64,000 bases of DNA, from assembly GCA_947090765.1 (NCBI GenBank), contig OX352322.1, forward strand, positions 6,007,001-6,071,000, in the 5' to 3' direction. Made by a program: the position numbers and the translations under genes. The stretch is from Pseudomonas sp. MM223 (lineage in GTDB: Bacteria > Pseudomonadota > Gammaproteobacteria > Pseudomonadales > Pseudomonadaceae). Shown one piece after another: positions 16,958 through 28,153 of this stretch; the stretch's first letter is position 1, and each line of letters opens with the position of its first letter. The notes beneath the pieces are model-generated. The model saw nothing but the letters and a program-made list of their open reading frames with translations, was not told where the DNA came from and did not search any database.

Positions 16958-17797
16958 ATGAGCGAAGATCGATCGAGCAACGGGCAAAAGTCCTGGCTGG
17001 GCAAACTGACCCAGGCTTTTGCCCATGAGCCGAAAAACCGCCAGGAGCTCCTTGAGCTGCTGCGCGAAGCCCATCAGAACAAACTGCTGGACAGCGAAGC
17101 GCTGACCATCGTCGAAGGCGCCATCCAGGTCGCCGACCTGCAGGTGCGCGACATCATGGTGCCGCGCTCGCAGATGAACAGCATCAAGGCAGGCCAGTCG
17201 CCTCGCGAGTTTCTGCCGGCGGTGATAGACGCTGCGCACTCGCGCTACCCGGTGATCGGCGAAAGCCACGACGATGTGCTCGGGATCCTGCTTGCCAAAG
17301 ACCTGCTGCCGCTGATCCTCAAGGAGAACGGTGACAGCTTCAACATCAAGGACCTGCTGCGCCCGGCCACCTTCGTGCCCGAGTCCAAGCGCCTGAACGT
17401 GTTGCTGCGCGAGTTTCGTGCCAACCATAACCACATGGCCATCGTCATCGACGAATATGGCGGTGTGGCGGGCCTGGTCACCATCGAGGATGTGCTGGAG
17501 CAGATTGTCGGCGATATCGAGGACGAGCACGACGTCGAGGAAGACAGCTACATCAAGCCACTGCCCAGTGGTGACTTCCTGGTCAAGGCGCTTACCCCGA
17601 TCGAGAACTTCAACGAGTTCTTCGACAGCGAGTTCTCCGATGACGAGTTCGACACGGTCGGCGGCCTGGTGATGAGCGCCTTTGGCCACCTGCCCAAGCG
17701 CAACGAAACCACCGAGATCGGGTCTTACAAGTTTCGTATTCTCAACGCCGACAGCCGGCGGATACACTTGCTGCGCCTGACCCCGATCACCCGTTAA
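16958..17797 (+). CDS. corC: CorC/HlyC-family transporter-associated protein
   Basis: This 279-residue cytoplasmic protein has paired CBS domains (about 68-125 and 130-190; M-V-P-R-S-Q-M, R-Y-P-V-I-G-E, M-A-I-V-I-D-E-Y-G-G-V-A-G-L-V-T-I-E-D) and a C-terminal CorC_HlyC (transporter-associated) domain with D-T-V-G-G-L-V. It lacks the DUF21 membrane domain, as CorC (YbeX) does. CorC is linked to magnesium/cobalt efflux and, more recently, to ribosome maturation with YbeY. It starts at ATG 16958, 25 bp after ybeY; lnt follows 8 bp later. Confidence 0.92.
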   Translation: MSEDRSSNGQKSWLGKLTQAFAHEPKNRQELLELLREAHQNKLLDSEALTIVEGAIQVADLQVRDIMVPRSQMNSIKAGQSPREFLPAVIDAAHSRYPVIGESHDDVLGILLAKDLLPLILKENGDSFNIKDLLRPATFVPESKRLNVLLREFRANHNHMAIVIDEYGGVAGLVTIEDVLEQIVGDIEDEHDVEEDSYIKPLPSGDFLVKALTPIENFNEFFDSEFSDDEFDTVGGLVMSAFGHLPKRNETTEIGSYKFRILNADSRRIHLLRLTPITR

Positions 17798-17805
17798 GGA
17801 CAAAC

Positions 17806-19323
17806 ATGCGTTGGATCACCCGCCCCGGCTGGCCCGGTAACCTGCTGGCCCTGGCGGCCGGTGCTTCCACCCTTCTGGCCCTGGCGCCGTTCGACATCTG
17901 GCCGCTGGCCGTGTTGTCCATCGCCGTGCTCTACCTTGGTCTGCGCGAGCTCAGCCCGCGCCAGGCCATGTGGCGGGGCTGGTGGTTCGGTTTCGGCCTG
18001 TATGGCGCCGGCACCTGGTGGATCTACGTCAGCATGAACACCTACGGCGGCGCCTCGCCGCTGCTGGCGATCCTGCTGCTGCTGGCGTTCTTCGCCGCCC
18101 TGGCCTGGTTCTTTGCCCTGCCCACCTGGCTGTGGGCACGCTGGCTGAGGCGCAGTGAAGCCCCCCTGGCCGACGCCTTGTGCTTCGCCGCCCTGTGGCT
18201 GCTGCAAGAGGCCTTCCGCGGCTGGTTCCTGACGGGTTTCCCTTGGCTCTACGCCGGCTACAGCCAGCTTGACGGCCCACTGGCCGGCCTGGCACCGCTG
18301 GGCGGTGTATGGCTGATTTCCTTCACCCTGGCGCTCACGGCCGCCCTGCTGTGCAACCTGCACCGCCTGCGTGCCCGCCCCTCGTTCCTGGCCGTGGCCT
18401 GCCTGCTGTTGCTGGCCCCTTGGGCACTGGGCCTGGCGCTCAAGGGCCATGCCTGGACCAAGCCGGCAGGCGACCCGCTGAAAGTGGCAGCCATCCAGGG
18501 TAACGTCGAGCAGGACCTGAAGTGGGACCCGGCGCACATCGACGCACAACTGGCGCTGTACCGTGACCTGAGCTTCAGCGCCAAACCGGTGGACCTGCTG
18601 GTCTGGCCAGAAACCGCAGTGCCGGTGCTAAAGGACCAGGCCCAGGGTTACATCGACGTAATGGGTCGCTTCGCTGCCGAGCGCCATTCGGCACTGATCA
18701 CCGGCGTACCGGTGCGTGAGGTGGTGCACCACCAGCGCCGCTACTACAACGGCATCACCGTTACCGGTGAAGGCGATGGCACCTACCTCAAGCAGAAGCT
18801 GGTGCCGTTTGGTGAATACGTGCCGCTGCAGGACCTGCTGCGGGGGATGATCGAGTTCTTCAACCTGCCCATGTCCGACTTCGCCCGTGGGCCGGAAGAC
18901 CAGCCGCTGCTGCAAGCCAAGGGTTATCAGATTGCACCGTACATCTGCTACGAAGTGGTCTACCCCGAGTTTGCCGCAGGCCTGGCCGCGCGCAGCGACC
19001 TGCTGCTGACCATCAGCAACGACACCTGGTTCGGCAAATCGATCGGCCCCTTGCAGCACCTGCAGATGGCACAGATGCGCGCACTGGAAGCCGGCCGCTG
19101 GATGATCCGCGCCACCAACAACGGCGTAACTGCGTTGATCGACCCGTTTGGCCGCATTACCACGCAGGTGCCGCAGTTCCAGCAGGCGGTGCTGTATGGC
19201 GAAGTGGTGCCGATGCAGCAGCTGACGCCGTACCTTAAGTGGCGCTCGTGGCCGCTGGCGATTGTCTGTGCATTGCTGCTGGGCTGGGCATTGCTGGCCG
19301 GGCGCATAGCCAAAACCGTCTAA
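17806..19323 (+). CDS. lnt: Apolipoprotein N-acyltransferase
   Basis: Lnt adds the third acyl chain to the N-terminal cysteine of lipoproteins in the inner membrane; several of its substrates (LptE, RlpA, the SltB3-type protein) are encoded in this window. The 505-residue protein has about six to eight membrane helices (most within 12-215) and a periplasmic nitrilase-like domain (about 225-470). The catalytic triad is E269 in V-W-P-E-T-A, K329 before L-V-P-F-G-E-Y and C381 in I-C-Y-E-V. It is the last gene of the ybeZ operon, followed by a REP pair. Confidence 0.96.
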   Translation: MRWITRPGWPGNLLALAAGASTLLALAPFDIWPLAVLSIAVLYLGLRELSPRQAMWRGWWFGFGLYGAGTWWIYVSMNTYGGASPLLAILLLLAFFAALAWFFALPTWLWARWLRRSEAPLADALCFAALWLLQEAFRGWFLTGFPWLYAGYSQLDGPLAGLAPLGGVWLISFTLALTAALLCNLHRLRARPSFLAVACLLLLAPWALGLALKGHAWTKPAGDPLKVAAIQGNVEQDLKWDPAHIDAQLALYRDLSFSAKPVDLLVWPETAVPVLKDQAQGYIDVMGRFAAERHSALITGVPVREVVHHQRRYYNGITVTGEGDGTYLKQKLVPFGEYVPLQDLLRGMIEFFNLPMSDFARGPEDQPLLQAKGYQIAPYICYEVVYPEFAAGLAARSDLLLTISNDTWFGKSIGPLQHLQMAQMRALEAGRWMIRATNNGVTALIDPFGRITTQVPQFQQAVLYGEVVPMQQLTPYLKWRSWPLAIVCALLLGWALLAGRIAKTV

Positions 19324-19340
19324 CCGGGCGACACAAATCC

Positions 19341-19459
19341 CTGCAGGAGCGGCCTTGCGCCGCGAAAGGGCCGCAAAGCGGCCCCGTCAATTTCTGCTGC
19401 GAAGCTGAAAGCCTGGGGCTGCTGCGCAGTCTTTTCGCGGCACAAGGCCGCTCCTACAA
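19341..19459. repeat. REP pair, GGCCTTGCGCCGCGA type
   Basis: Two inverted REP cores each have an adjacent palindrome (GGGCCGCAAAGCGGCCC and GGGGCTGCTGCGCAGTC). The spacer, CTGCTGCGAAGCTGAAAGCC, is identical in the pair at 49972-50099, so the whole unit, not just the REP core, has been copied. It lies between convergent lnt and the YdcF gene. Confidence 0.85.
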
Positions 19460-19480
19460 GGGTTTGCGCACAACCTTGAA

Positions 19481-20242
19481 TCAGTAGAACAACCGATACC
19501 CCACCAACCCCACCACCTCATTAAACAACTGCCCGCTCTGCCACATCGCCCGGCTCTCCGGCAGCAACCCGCCAAACGGCCGGGCATGATCGCGCCCCAG
19601 GAACCCCACCGGCGCCGGCACCACCTCAAAGCCTGCCTGCTCGAAGCTCCAGCGCGAGCGCTGCATGTGCCAGGCCTGGGTCACCACCACCACGCGGCGA
19701 ATGCCCAACGGCTGCAACACCTCGGCCGTGAGCTGGGCATTTTCCCAGGTCGTGCGGCTGGCCTCTTCGCGCCACTTCACCTCGACCGCAAAGTCTTCAT
19801 GCAGACGATCAGCCATTAGCCGCGCCTCGCTCGGCGGCGTGCCATAGTGCAGCCCACCACTGGTCAACACTGGCAAGCCCGAGGCTTTGGCCAGCCGTGC
19901 GGCAAAGCGCATGCGCTCCAGTGCTGTGGCCGTGGGCTGGTCGCTACCACCCCAGGCCGGGTCGCCGCGCTCACGCCCCGCCCCCAGCACCACAATCGCA
20001 TCCGCCCGGCGTGCCAGGGTGGCCCAGTCGCTCACAGCCAACGGCGGCTCGCTTTCCAGCATACGCGCGGTTTGCTGCACCACCAGCGGCAGGCTCATCA
20101 GCCACAGGCCACCCAGCCCCACTGCAAAGCACAGCGCCGCCAGCCCTGGCCGCCGCGTACGCAGCCACCAGGCCGCAAGCAGCAACAGGAACAGGATGCC
20201 CGGCGGCATCAACCATTGCTTGATGAAGAATCGGATCGGCAT
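19481..20242 (-). CDS. YdcF/DUF218 family membrane protein (ElyC/SanA-like)
   Basis: The 253-residue protein has two N-terminal membrane helices (about 12-27 and 33-57) and a DUF218 domain with A-I-V-V-L-G-A-G, V-L-T-S-G-G, S-E-A-R-L-M, E-E-A-S-R-T-T-W-E-N-A and V-V-V-V-T-Q-A-W-H-M-Q-R-S. Relatives such as ElyC and SanA affect envelope integrity and cell-wall precursor use. I start at ATG 20242, which has AGGAGG 8 bp upstream; the in-frame GTG at 20251 overlaps that site and is unlikely. It may be its own transcription unit. Confidence 0.85.
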   Translation of the reverse strand: MPIRFFIKQWLMPPGILFLLLLAAWWLRTRRPGLAALCFAVGLGGLWLMSLPLVVQQTARMLESEPPLAVSDWATLARRADAIVVLGAGRERGDPAWGGSDQPTATALERMRFAARLAKASGLPVLTSGGLHYGTPPSEARLMADRLHEDFAVEVKWREEASRTTWENAQLTAEVLQPLGIRRVVVVTQAWHMQRSRWSFEQAGFEVVPAPVGFLGRDHARPFGGLLPESRAMWQSGQLFNEVVGLVGYRLFY

Positions 20243-20377
20243 CGGCCACACCTCCTTGGCAGGCGTGCAGCCTAAAAGGATCGACGCCGGTCAACAAGGG
20301 TGCGACCGGCGCCAATCGTGAGCTGTGTGATATTGAAGAACCGGCGCGCGATGGCCTGCGGCTGGCATCCTGAACGG

Positions 20378-20692
20378 CTAGCGATGTGGCAGCGTCCTGG
20401 ATCTTGCCGTATTGGCGGGGCGTTTCTTGTCCTTGAGCCAGATGATCTTGGCCGATGTCGGCTCCGCTTGTGGGTAACTGCCGGCACAGGCACTCTGGCG
20501 CACCGGGAGGGAATCCAGGTAGGCCTTGATCACTTCGAACTCTGCGTGGCTCAGGCCGCGCAATTCCAGCTCGGCCGGCATCTCGTCGCGCAATCGCACC
20601 GAGGTCCTGGCCGCTTCCAGCGCCAGGCCAAGCCGGTCGATCAGGCGTTCGTAAAGCTCCGGCTTGATTGCGGGTAGCTGCGTCTCTCCCAT
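20378..20692 (-). CDS. Conserved hypothetical protein beside leuS
   Basis: This 104-residue cytoplasmic protein has no signal or membrane segment. The first two thirds look helical (I-K-P-E-L-Y-E-R-L-I-D-R-L-G-L-A-L-E-A-A, then L-S-H-A-E-F-E-V-I-K-A-Y-L-D-S-L); the last third is polar and basic. ATG at 20692 has AGGTG 5 bp upstream. It is divergent from leuS with a 228-bp gap. I do not recognise a family, though the coding quality (start, ribosome site, codon use) supports a real gene. Confidence 0.65.
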   Translation of the reverse strand: MGETQLPAIKPELYERLIDRLGLALEAARTSVRLRDEMPAELELRGLSHAEFEVIKAYLDSLPVRQSACAGSYPQAEPTSAKIIWLKDKKRPANTARSRTLPHR

Positions 20693-20848
20693 CCGTTCAC
20701 CTCATTGAAGATAAAGAATATCTCCCCCCACACCTGAGCTTAGCGGCGCTATGAAAAGCAGCCGCCTGCCGCGACCAGCGGGCATTCGCAACGAAGGTTT
20801 CCCACGATGCGCAACGCTGCTGTATGCTACGGCGTTCACTCTAAATGA

Positions 20849-23528
<2,680 letters not shown>

Positions 23529-23534
23529 TGAAAA

Positions 23535-23563
23535 CGCCCACCCGCAGAGGCTGCGGGTGGGCG
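23535..23563. other. Strong 13-bp hairpin between leuS and lptE
   Basis: CGCCCACCCGCAG and CTGCGGGTGGGCG form a perfect stem with a 3-nt loop, starting 6 bp after the leuS stop. On the plus strand no U run follows, so it is more likely an mRNA stabiliser or attenuator than a terminator. On the minus strand it is followed by UUUU, and it could act there. Confidence 0.6.
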
Positions 23564-23589
23564 GAACAGGCCCACAAGGGAGCAACAAC

Positions 23590-24195
23590 ATGATCAAACG
23601 CAATTTGCTGGTAATCGGCCTGGCGGTCATGCTCAGCGCCTGCGGTTTCCAGCTGCGCGGCACCGGCTCCACCGAGCTGAGTGTGAAGGAAATGGACGTC
23701 AGCGCACGCAATGCCTACGGCCCGACCGTGGTCGAGCTGCGCAAGGTACTGGAGCGTAGTGGTGTGAACGTCCACGCCGGTGCGCCGTACCACCTGATAC
23801 TGACCAACGAACAGGAAAGCGATCGCTCGGCAACCTACAGCGGCGGCAACCATACCGCCGAGTACGAGCTGACCACGGTGCTGAACTACAGCATCCAGGG
23901 CCTGAACAATCTGGAACTGATGAGCGACAAGCTGGAAGTACGCAAGATTTATGTGCGTGACGGCTCGAACATCACCGGTTCCGAGCAGGAGGCCGACCGC
24001 GCCCGCGAAGAAATGCGCCGCGACCTGGTCAACGCAATGGTCACGCGCCTGCAAATGCTGACTCCATCCCAACTGGACGAGCTGCAGCGCAAGGCTGACG
24101 AACGCGCCCAGGCCGAAGCTAACGCGCTGGAGGCCGCCCGCCGTCAGCAGGCCGAAACGCCTCAGCAGTCGCCACTGGAAGTACCGGGCAACTAA
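23590..24195 (+). CDS. lptE: LPS-assembly lipoprotein LptE
   Basis: LptE plugs the LptD barrel in the outer membrane and helps place LPS on the cell surface. The 201-residue lipoprotein has a type II signal with lipobox L-S-A-C (Cys 18), then C-G-F-Q-L-R-G, the usual start of mature LptE. The alpha/beta body is followed by a charged, Ala/Gln-rich C-terminal helix. It starts at ATG 23590 behind AAGGGAG. The gene order leuS-lptE-holA is conserved across gammaproteobacteria and supports the call. Confidence 0.93.
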   Translation: MIKRNLLVIGLAVMLSACGFQLRGTGSTELSVKEMDVSARNAYGPTVVELRKVLERSGVNVHAGAPYHLILTNEQESDRSATYSGGNHTAEYELTTVLNYSIQGLNNLELMSDKLEVRKIYVRDGSNITGSEQEADRAREEMRRDLVNAMVTRLQMLTPSQLDELQRKADERAQAEANALEAARRQQAETPQQSPLEVPGN

Positions 24196-24204
24196 GCCCG
24201 CGTG

Positions 24205-24222
24205 GGGCACCCTCGGGTGCCC
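24205..24222 (+). other. Short hairpin between lptE and holA
   Basis: GGGCACC and GGTGCCC (loop CTCG) start about 9 bp after the lptE stop and end 12 bp before the holA ATG. Only a weak U tract follows. It could tune expression between the two genes; as a full terminator it is unconvincing. Confidence 0.4.
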
Positions 24223-24234
24223 TACCTGTTTCCC

Positions 24235-25272
24235 ATGAAACTTGCCCCCGCCCAACTCAACAAGCACCTGCAAGGCGCCCTGGCACCGGTCTACGTGGTC
24301 AGCGGCGACGACCCGCTGCTGTGCCAGGAAGCCGCTGACGCCATCCGCAATGCGGCACGCCAGCAAGGTTTCGACGAACGCCAGGTATTCAGTGCCGACG
24401 CCAACTTCGACTGGGGCACCCTGCTCCAGGCTGGCGCCAGCCTGTCGCTGTTCGCCCAGCGTCGCCTGCTGGAACTGCGCCTGCCCTCGGGCAAGCCCGG
24501 TGACAAGGGCGCCGCCGCGCTGATGGAATACTGCGCCAATCCCGCCGAAGACACCTTGCTGCTGGTCAGCCTGCCCAAGCTCGACGGCAGCGCGCAGAAG
24601 ACCAAGTGGGGCAAGGCCTTGATCGAAGGTGCCCACTGCCAGTTCATCCAGATCTGGCCGGTGGATGTGCACCAGCTGCCACAGTGGATCAACCAGCGGC
24701 TGCAACAAGCCGGCCTGTCGGCGCAACGTGACGCTGTCGACCTGATTGCCGCGCGCGTGGAAGGCAACCTGCTGGCGGCCGCACAGGAAATCGAAAAGCT
24801 CAAGCTGTTGGCCGATGGTAACCAGATCACCGTGGAAACCGTGCAGGCCGCCGTCGCTGACAGCGCCCGCTTCGATGTCTTCGGCCTGGTCGACGCCATT
24901 CTCAACGGCGAAGCGGCGCATGCCCTGCGCATGCTTGAAGGCTTGCGCGGTGAGGGCGTAGAGCCGCCCGTGATCCTCTGGGCCCTGGCCCGCGAGTTGC
25001 GCCAGTTGGCCGGGCTGGCCCAACAGTTCAGCCAGGGGGTGCCGCTGGACAAAGCCTTCAGCCAGGCCCGCCCGCCGATCTGGGACAAACGCCGACCACT
25101 GGTCAGCAAAGCACTGCAGCGCCTGTCGGCACAGCGCTGGGCTCAGCTGTTGCAGGATGCCCAGCGTATTGATGCACAGATCAAAGGCCAGGCCGAGGGC
25201 TCGCCCTGGATCGGCCTGGCTCGGCTGTCGCTGTTGATGGCAGGTCAGCGCCTGGCGTTACCTTCGCAATAG
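24235..25272 (+). CDS. holA: DNA polymerase III delta subunit
   Basis: Delta opens the beta sliding clamp within the clamp-loader complex at the replication fork. The 345-residue protein has the non-catalytic AAA+-like N-terminal domain (V-Y-V-V-S-G-D-D-P-L-L near 19-29, with L-S-L-F-A-Q-R-R-L-L-E-L in the clamp-contact region) and C-terminal collar helices. No Walker A is expected or seen. It starts at ATG 24235, 39 bp after lptE. The stop is followed directly by a REP pair. Confidence 0.93.
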   Translation: MKLAPAQLNKHLQGALAPVYVVSGDDPLLCQEAADAIRNAARQQGFDERQVFSADANFDWGTLLQAGASLSLFAQRRLLELRLPSGKPGDKGAAALMEYCANPAEDTLLLVSLPKLDGSAQKTKWGKALIEGAHCQFIQIWPVDVHQLPQWINQRLQQAGLSAQRDAVDLIAARVEGNLLAAAQEIEKLKLLADGNQITVETVQAAVADSARFDVFGLVDAILNGEAAHALRMLEGLRGEGVEPPVILWALARELRQLAGLAQQFSQGVPLDKAFSQARPPIWDKRRPLVSKALQRLSAQRWAQLLQDAQRIDAQIKGQAEGSPWIGLARLSLLMAGQRLALPSQ

Positions 25273-25273
25273 T

Positions 25274-25357
25274 CGGGGCACAAGGCCGCGCCTACAAGGC
25301 ATACGCAATCCCTGTAGGAGCGGCCTTGTGCCGCGAAAGGGCTGCAAAGCAGCCCCA
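25274..25357. repeat. REP pair, compact
   Basis: Two inverted REP cores (GGCACAAGGCCGCGCCTACA and TGTAGGAGCGGCCTTGTGCC) are separated by only about 20 bp, with a side palindrome GGGCTGCAAAGCAGCCC. It lies between holA and arfA. Confidence 0.8.
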
Positions 25358-25447
25358 GAATCTCGACCATAAACACAATCAATTGGCCCGCCCCCGCACC
25401 AAGCCCTACAGTGCGCCCCGAAACCCACCCAACCCGGGAACGCCGCC

Positions 25448-25612
25448 ATGAGCAAAAAGCCGAAAAAGCACGGCCCCAACAAGGCCAAGTCCATCATCGC
25501 CCAGCCACTGTTCCGCTGCCGCCAGGAACAACCAGACAAGGGCAAAGGCAGCTACCGCCGCGAAGCCTTCCAATCGAGAGATTGGGAGGCTTCTTACTTT
25601 TTGGCCGCATGA
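25448..25612 (+). CDS. arfA: Alternative ribosome-rescue factor ArfA
   Basis: ArfA recruits RF2 to ribosomes stalled on mRNAs without a stop codon, as a backup for tmRNA. The 54-residue protein matches the family's conserved core: A-Q-P-L-F-R-C-R-Q-E, then K-G-K-G-S-Y-R-R and D-W-E-A-S, the same order as in E. coli ArfA. The N-terminus is lysine-rich and would lie in the mRNA channel. ATG at 25448 follows GGGAA. A terminator-like hairpin lies inside the 3' part of the gene (25562-25604), so most transcripts should lack the stop codon, the known way arfA is kept off while tmRNA works. Confidence 0.9.
   Translation: MSKKPKKHGPNKAKSIIAQPLFRCRQEQPDKGKGSYRREAFQSRDWEASYFLAA
25562..25604 (+). terminator. 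Intragenic hairpin and U tract inside arfA
   Basis: GAAGCCTTCCAATC and GATTGGGAGGCTTC pair around a GAGA loop (25562-25593), followed by TTACTTTTTGG. It lies upstream of the arfA stop at 25610, so termination or RNase III cleavage here makes a nonstop mRNA, which is the established autoregulatory trick of arfA genes. Confidence 0.85.
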
Positions 25613-25672
25613 AAGCATCGCAAGCGCAGGCATGGTATGGTCGTCACCTGACCTGCAATTCTGGATCTGTGC

Positions 25673-26989
25673 ATGCTCTTCCGTCTTATCCCCCGTTGGG
25701 AAACCCGCCAGCTGATCGCGGCCTCCAGCTTCATCCTGCTCGTGGCCTGCGCGGAAAAACCCACCGCTGCCGACGCACTGCCGCTGGCCCCTGCCCAACC
25801 CGCTCCAGTGGTGACTGTGCCCGGCACAACGCCTGACGTCAGCACTGAAATCCAGCCTTTGCAAACCTTCGCCCAATGGCAGGCAGGCTTCCGCCAGCAA
25901 GCCCTGCAAGCCGGCATCTCGCCAAGCACGTTTGACCGCGCCTTCCTCGGCGTTACCCCCGACATGGACGTGATCAAGGCTGACCGCAGCCAGCCAGAGT
26001 TCACCCGCCCGGTGTGGGAATACCTCGAAGGCGCCCTTTCGCCCCTACGCGTGCGCAACGGCAAGAAACTGATGGAACAGAACGCCGAGCTGCTGACAAG
26101 CATCGAGCAGCGCTATGGCGTCGACCGCCAGGTACTGGTCGCGGTGTGGGGCATGGAAAGCAACTTTGGCCAGTTCCAGGGCAACAAGTCGGTGATTCGC
26201 TCGCTGGCCACCCTTGCTTATGAGGGCCGTCGCCCGCAGTTCGCCCAGGACCAGCTTATCGCCGCGCTGCAGATCATCCAGCATGGCGACATCCAGCCCG
26301 AGGCCATGCGTGGTTCGTGGGCCGGCGCCATGGGGCAGACCCAGTTCATCCCGACCACCTACAACACCCATGCCGTGGACTTCGACGGTGATGGCCGCCG
26401 CGACATCTGGAACAGCACACCGGATGCCCTGGCCTCGACTGCGCATTACCTGCAAAGCTCGGGCTGGAAGCGCGGTCAGCCGTGGGGCTTCGAGGTACAA
26501 GTGCCGGCAGGTTTCGATTTCTGGCAGGCCGATGGCGCGCTGCGCAAACCCGTGAGCGAGTGGCTGGCCATGGGCGTGAAACTGCCTGCAGGCACGCAGT
26601 TGCCCGCCAACAGCAACCAGCTGTCTGCCGCCCTGCTGCTGCCGGCTGGCGCACGCGGGCCGGCGTTCCTGGTACTGGACAACTTCCGCGCAATCCTCAA
26701 GTACAACAATTCATCGTCCTATGCCTTGGCGGTGAGCCTGCTGGGGGATCGCTTCAGCGGCTGGGGCTTCATTGCCGGCAGCTGGCCGAAAGAAGACCTG
26801 CCGCTGAGCCGCAGCGAGCGCATGGAGTTGCAGAACCTGCTGAACAGCCGCGGGCATGAGGCCGGGAATGCCGATGGCATCATCGGCGCCAATACCCGCG
26901 AGGCCATTCGCAATGCCCAGCAAGGGCTGGGGTGGCCGGCGGACGGGTACCCAACCCACAAGCTGCTTGAGAGCCTGCGCCAGCAGTGA
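25673..26989 (+). CDS. Lytic murein transglycosylase, SltB3/MltB family lipoprotein
   Basis: The enzyme cleaves the glycan strands of peptidoglycan, forming 1,6-anhydro-MurNAc. The 438-residue protein has a lipobox L-V-A-C (Cys 26), a Pro/Ala-rich linker, an SLT_2 (MltB-type) domain (about 65-360) with catalytic E162 in W-G-M-E-S-N-F-G, the G-A-M-G-Q-T-Q-F-I-P segment and D-F-D-G-D-G, and a C-terminal peptidoglycan-binding domain (about 375-435). Position and domains match P. aeruginosa PA3992 (SltB3). A second MltB-type gene lies at 32601-33611. Confidence 0.88.
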   Translation: MLFRLIPRWETRQLIAASSFILLVACAEKPTAADALPLAPAQPAPVVTVPGTTPDVSTEIQPLQTFAQWQAGFRQQALQAGISPSTFDRAFLGVTPDMDVIKADRSQPEFTRPVWEYLEGALSPLRVRNGKKLMEQNAELLTSIEQRYGVDRQVLVAVWGMESNFGQFQGNKSVIRSLATLAYEGRRPQFAQDQLIAALQIIQHGDIQPEAMRGSWAGAMGQTQFIPTTYNTHAVDFDGDGRRDIWNSTPDALASTAHYLQSSGWKRGQPWGFEVQVPAGFDFWQADGALRKPVSEWLAMGVKLPAGTQLPANSNQLSAALLLPAGARGPAFLVLDNFRAILKYNNSSSYALAVSLLGDRFSGWGFIAGSWPKEDLPLSRSERMELQNLLNSRGHEAGNADGIIGANTREAIRNAQQGLGWPADGYPTHKLLESLRQQ

Positions 26990-26995
26990 GATTGC

Positions 26996-27120
26996 TGGGG
27001 GCGCGCGTTGCGCCCCTTTCGCGGCACAAGGCCGCTCCTACAGGGGATCGCAACAGATTGCAGTTACGCGATCCCCTGTAGGAGCGGCCTTGTGCCGCGA
27101 TGGGCTGCAAAGCAGCCCCG
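26996..27120. repeat. REP pair, GGCCTTGTGCCGCGA type
   Basis: Two inverted REP cores share long outer arms (GGGGATCGCAACAG side and its partner GCGATCCCCTGTAGG) with side palindromes GGGCGCGCGTTGCGCCC and GGGCTGCAAAGCAGCCC. The pair lies between the convergent SltB3-type gene and ldcA and ends 7 bp from the ldcA stop. Confidence 0.85.
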
Positions 27121-27126
27121 ACAATC

Positions 27127-28066
27127 TCAAGCCCTGAACAAATCCTGCTCCAACACCAGGCTCTGCCGATCACTGTCCAGCCTGACCCGAGCCCCTAGCG
27201 GCAAGCACACATTCGGGTCACAGTGCCCACTGCGCCATCCCGCCAACACCGGCACTCCCAGCGGCGCAAAGATGTCCTCCAGCAACGGCGCCAACGCCGC
27301 TGTGGTAATCCCGGCAAAGTCCCCCACCAGCACGCCCTTGATCCCCTCCAGCTTGCCCGCCAAGCGCAACTGGGTCAGCAGCCGGTCCACCCGGTACAAC
27401 GGCTCGTTGACGTCCTCGATGAACAGGATGCAGCCCAGGGTGTCCAGGCTCGGCTAGCGTCCCCATGGACGCACCCAGCATCGACAGGTTGCCGCCCAGC
27501 AGCGGCCCACTGGCCACGCCCGGCAACACACTGCTCAAGGCATGGTCCGCCGGGTGCACGATCTGCTCGCCTGTGCGCACATGCCCACCCAGCTGCGCCA
27601 GCAACGACGACTCGGTCGGTGGCAACTTGGCCCCCAGCAGGTCGGCATTGAGCATTCCCCCATGGAAGGTAACCAGCCCGCTATGCCGGTATATCGCCGT
27701 GTGCAGTGCAGTAATATCGCTGTAGCCGATCAACGGCTTGGGGTTGTGCCGGATCAACTCGAAGTCGAGCTGGTCGAGCAAGCGCATGCTGCCGTAGCCC
27801 CCGCGCATGCACAGGATGGCGTCGATGGCCGGGTCGGCAAAGGCATCATGCAGGTCCTGCAGGCGCTGCTGGTCCGGCCCCGCCAGGTAACCCTGCGCCT
27901 GCAGGGCCCCCGGGTAGATACGGCAACGGTAGCCGCGGTCCACGAACCACTGGCTGACCTTGTGCGTATCCAGACGCGCCGCGCCCGCCGGGGCGACAAT
28001 GGCAAAGCAGGCGTTAGCCGGCAGCGCAGCTGGCAGGCTGGGTTGGGCGGTTTCGACGCAATTCAT
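27127..28066 (-). pseudogene. ldcA: Muramoyltetrapeptide LD-carboxypeptidase (S66), frameshifted by one base
   Basis: LdcA removes the terminal D-Ala from recycled muropeptides in the cytoplasm. Start at ATG 28066 behind AAGGAG. The first frame has A-I-V-A-P-A-G-A, the Ser nucleophile region C-M-R-G-G-Y-G-S-M-R and G-Y-S-D-I-T-A-L-H, up to N-L-S-M-L-G-A-S-M-G-T-L-A. It then fails near 27447-27455. The second frame continues with L-Y-R-V-D-R-L-L-T-Q-L-R, G-V-L-V-G-D-F-A-G and the catalytic His-containing end, stopping at 27127. Dropping one base gives 312 residues, the family length. It could be an artefact, like the other one-base faults here. Confidence 0.88.
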
Positions 28067-28094
28067 CGCGGCTCCTTGCAGCGCGTTTGGCACA

Positions 28095-28133
28095 AACAAA
28101 AATGCCGATGCCGCCATCAGGCGTGCATCGGCA
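28095..28133 (-). terminator. Rho-independent terminator of lipA
   Basis: TGCCGATGC and GCATCGGCA form a 9-bp stem (28103-28133); on the minus strand it is followed by UUUUUGUUU. It lies 20 bp past the lipA stop and separates the lip genes from ldcA. Confidence 0.8.
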
Positions 28134-28153
28134 TACGTGGCTCTGCTCTTGGC

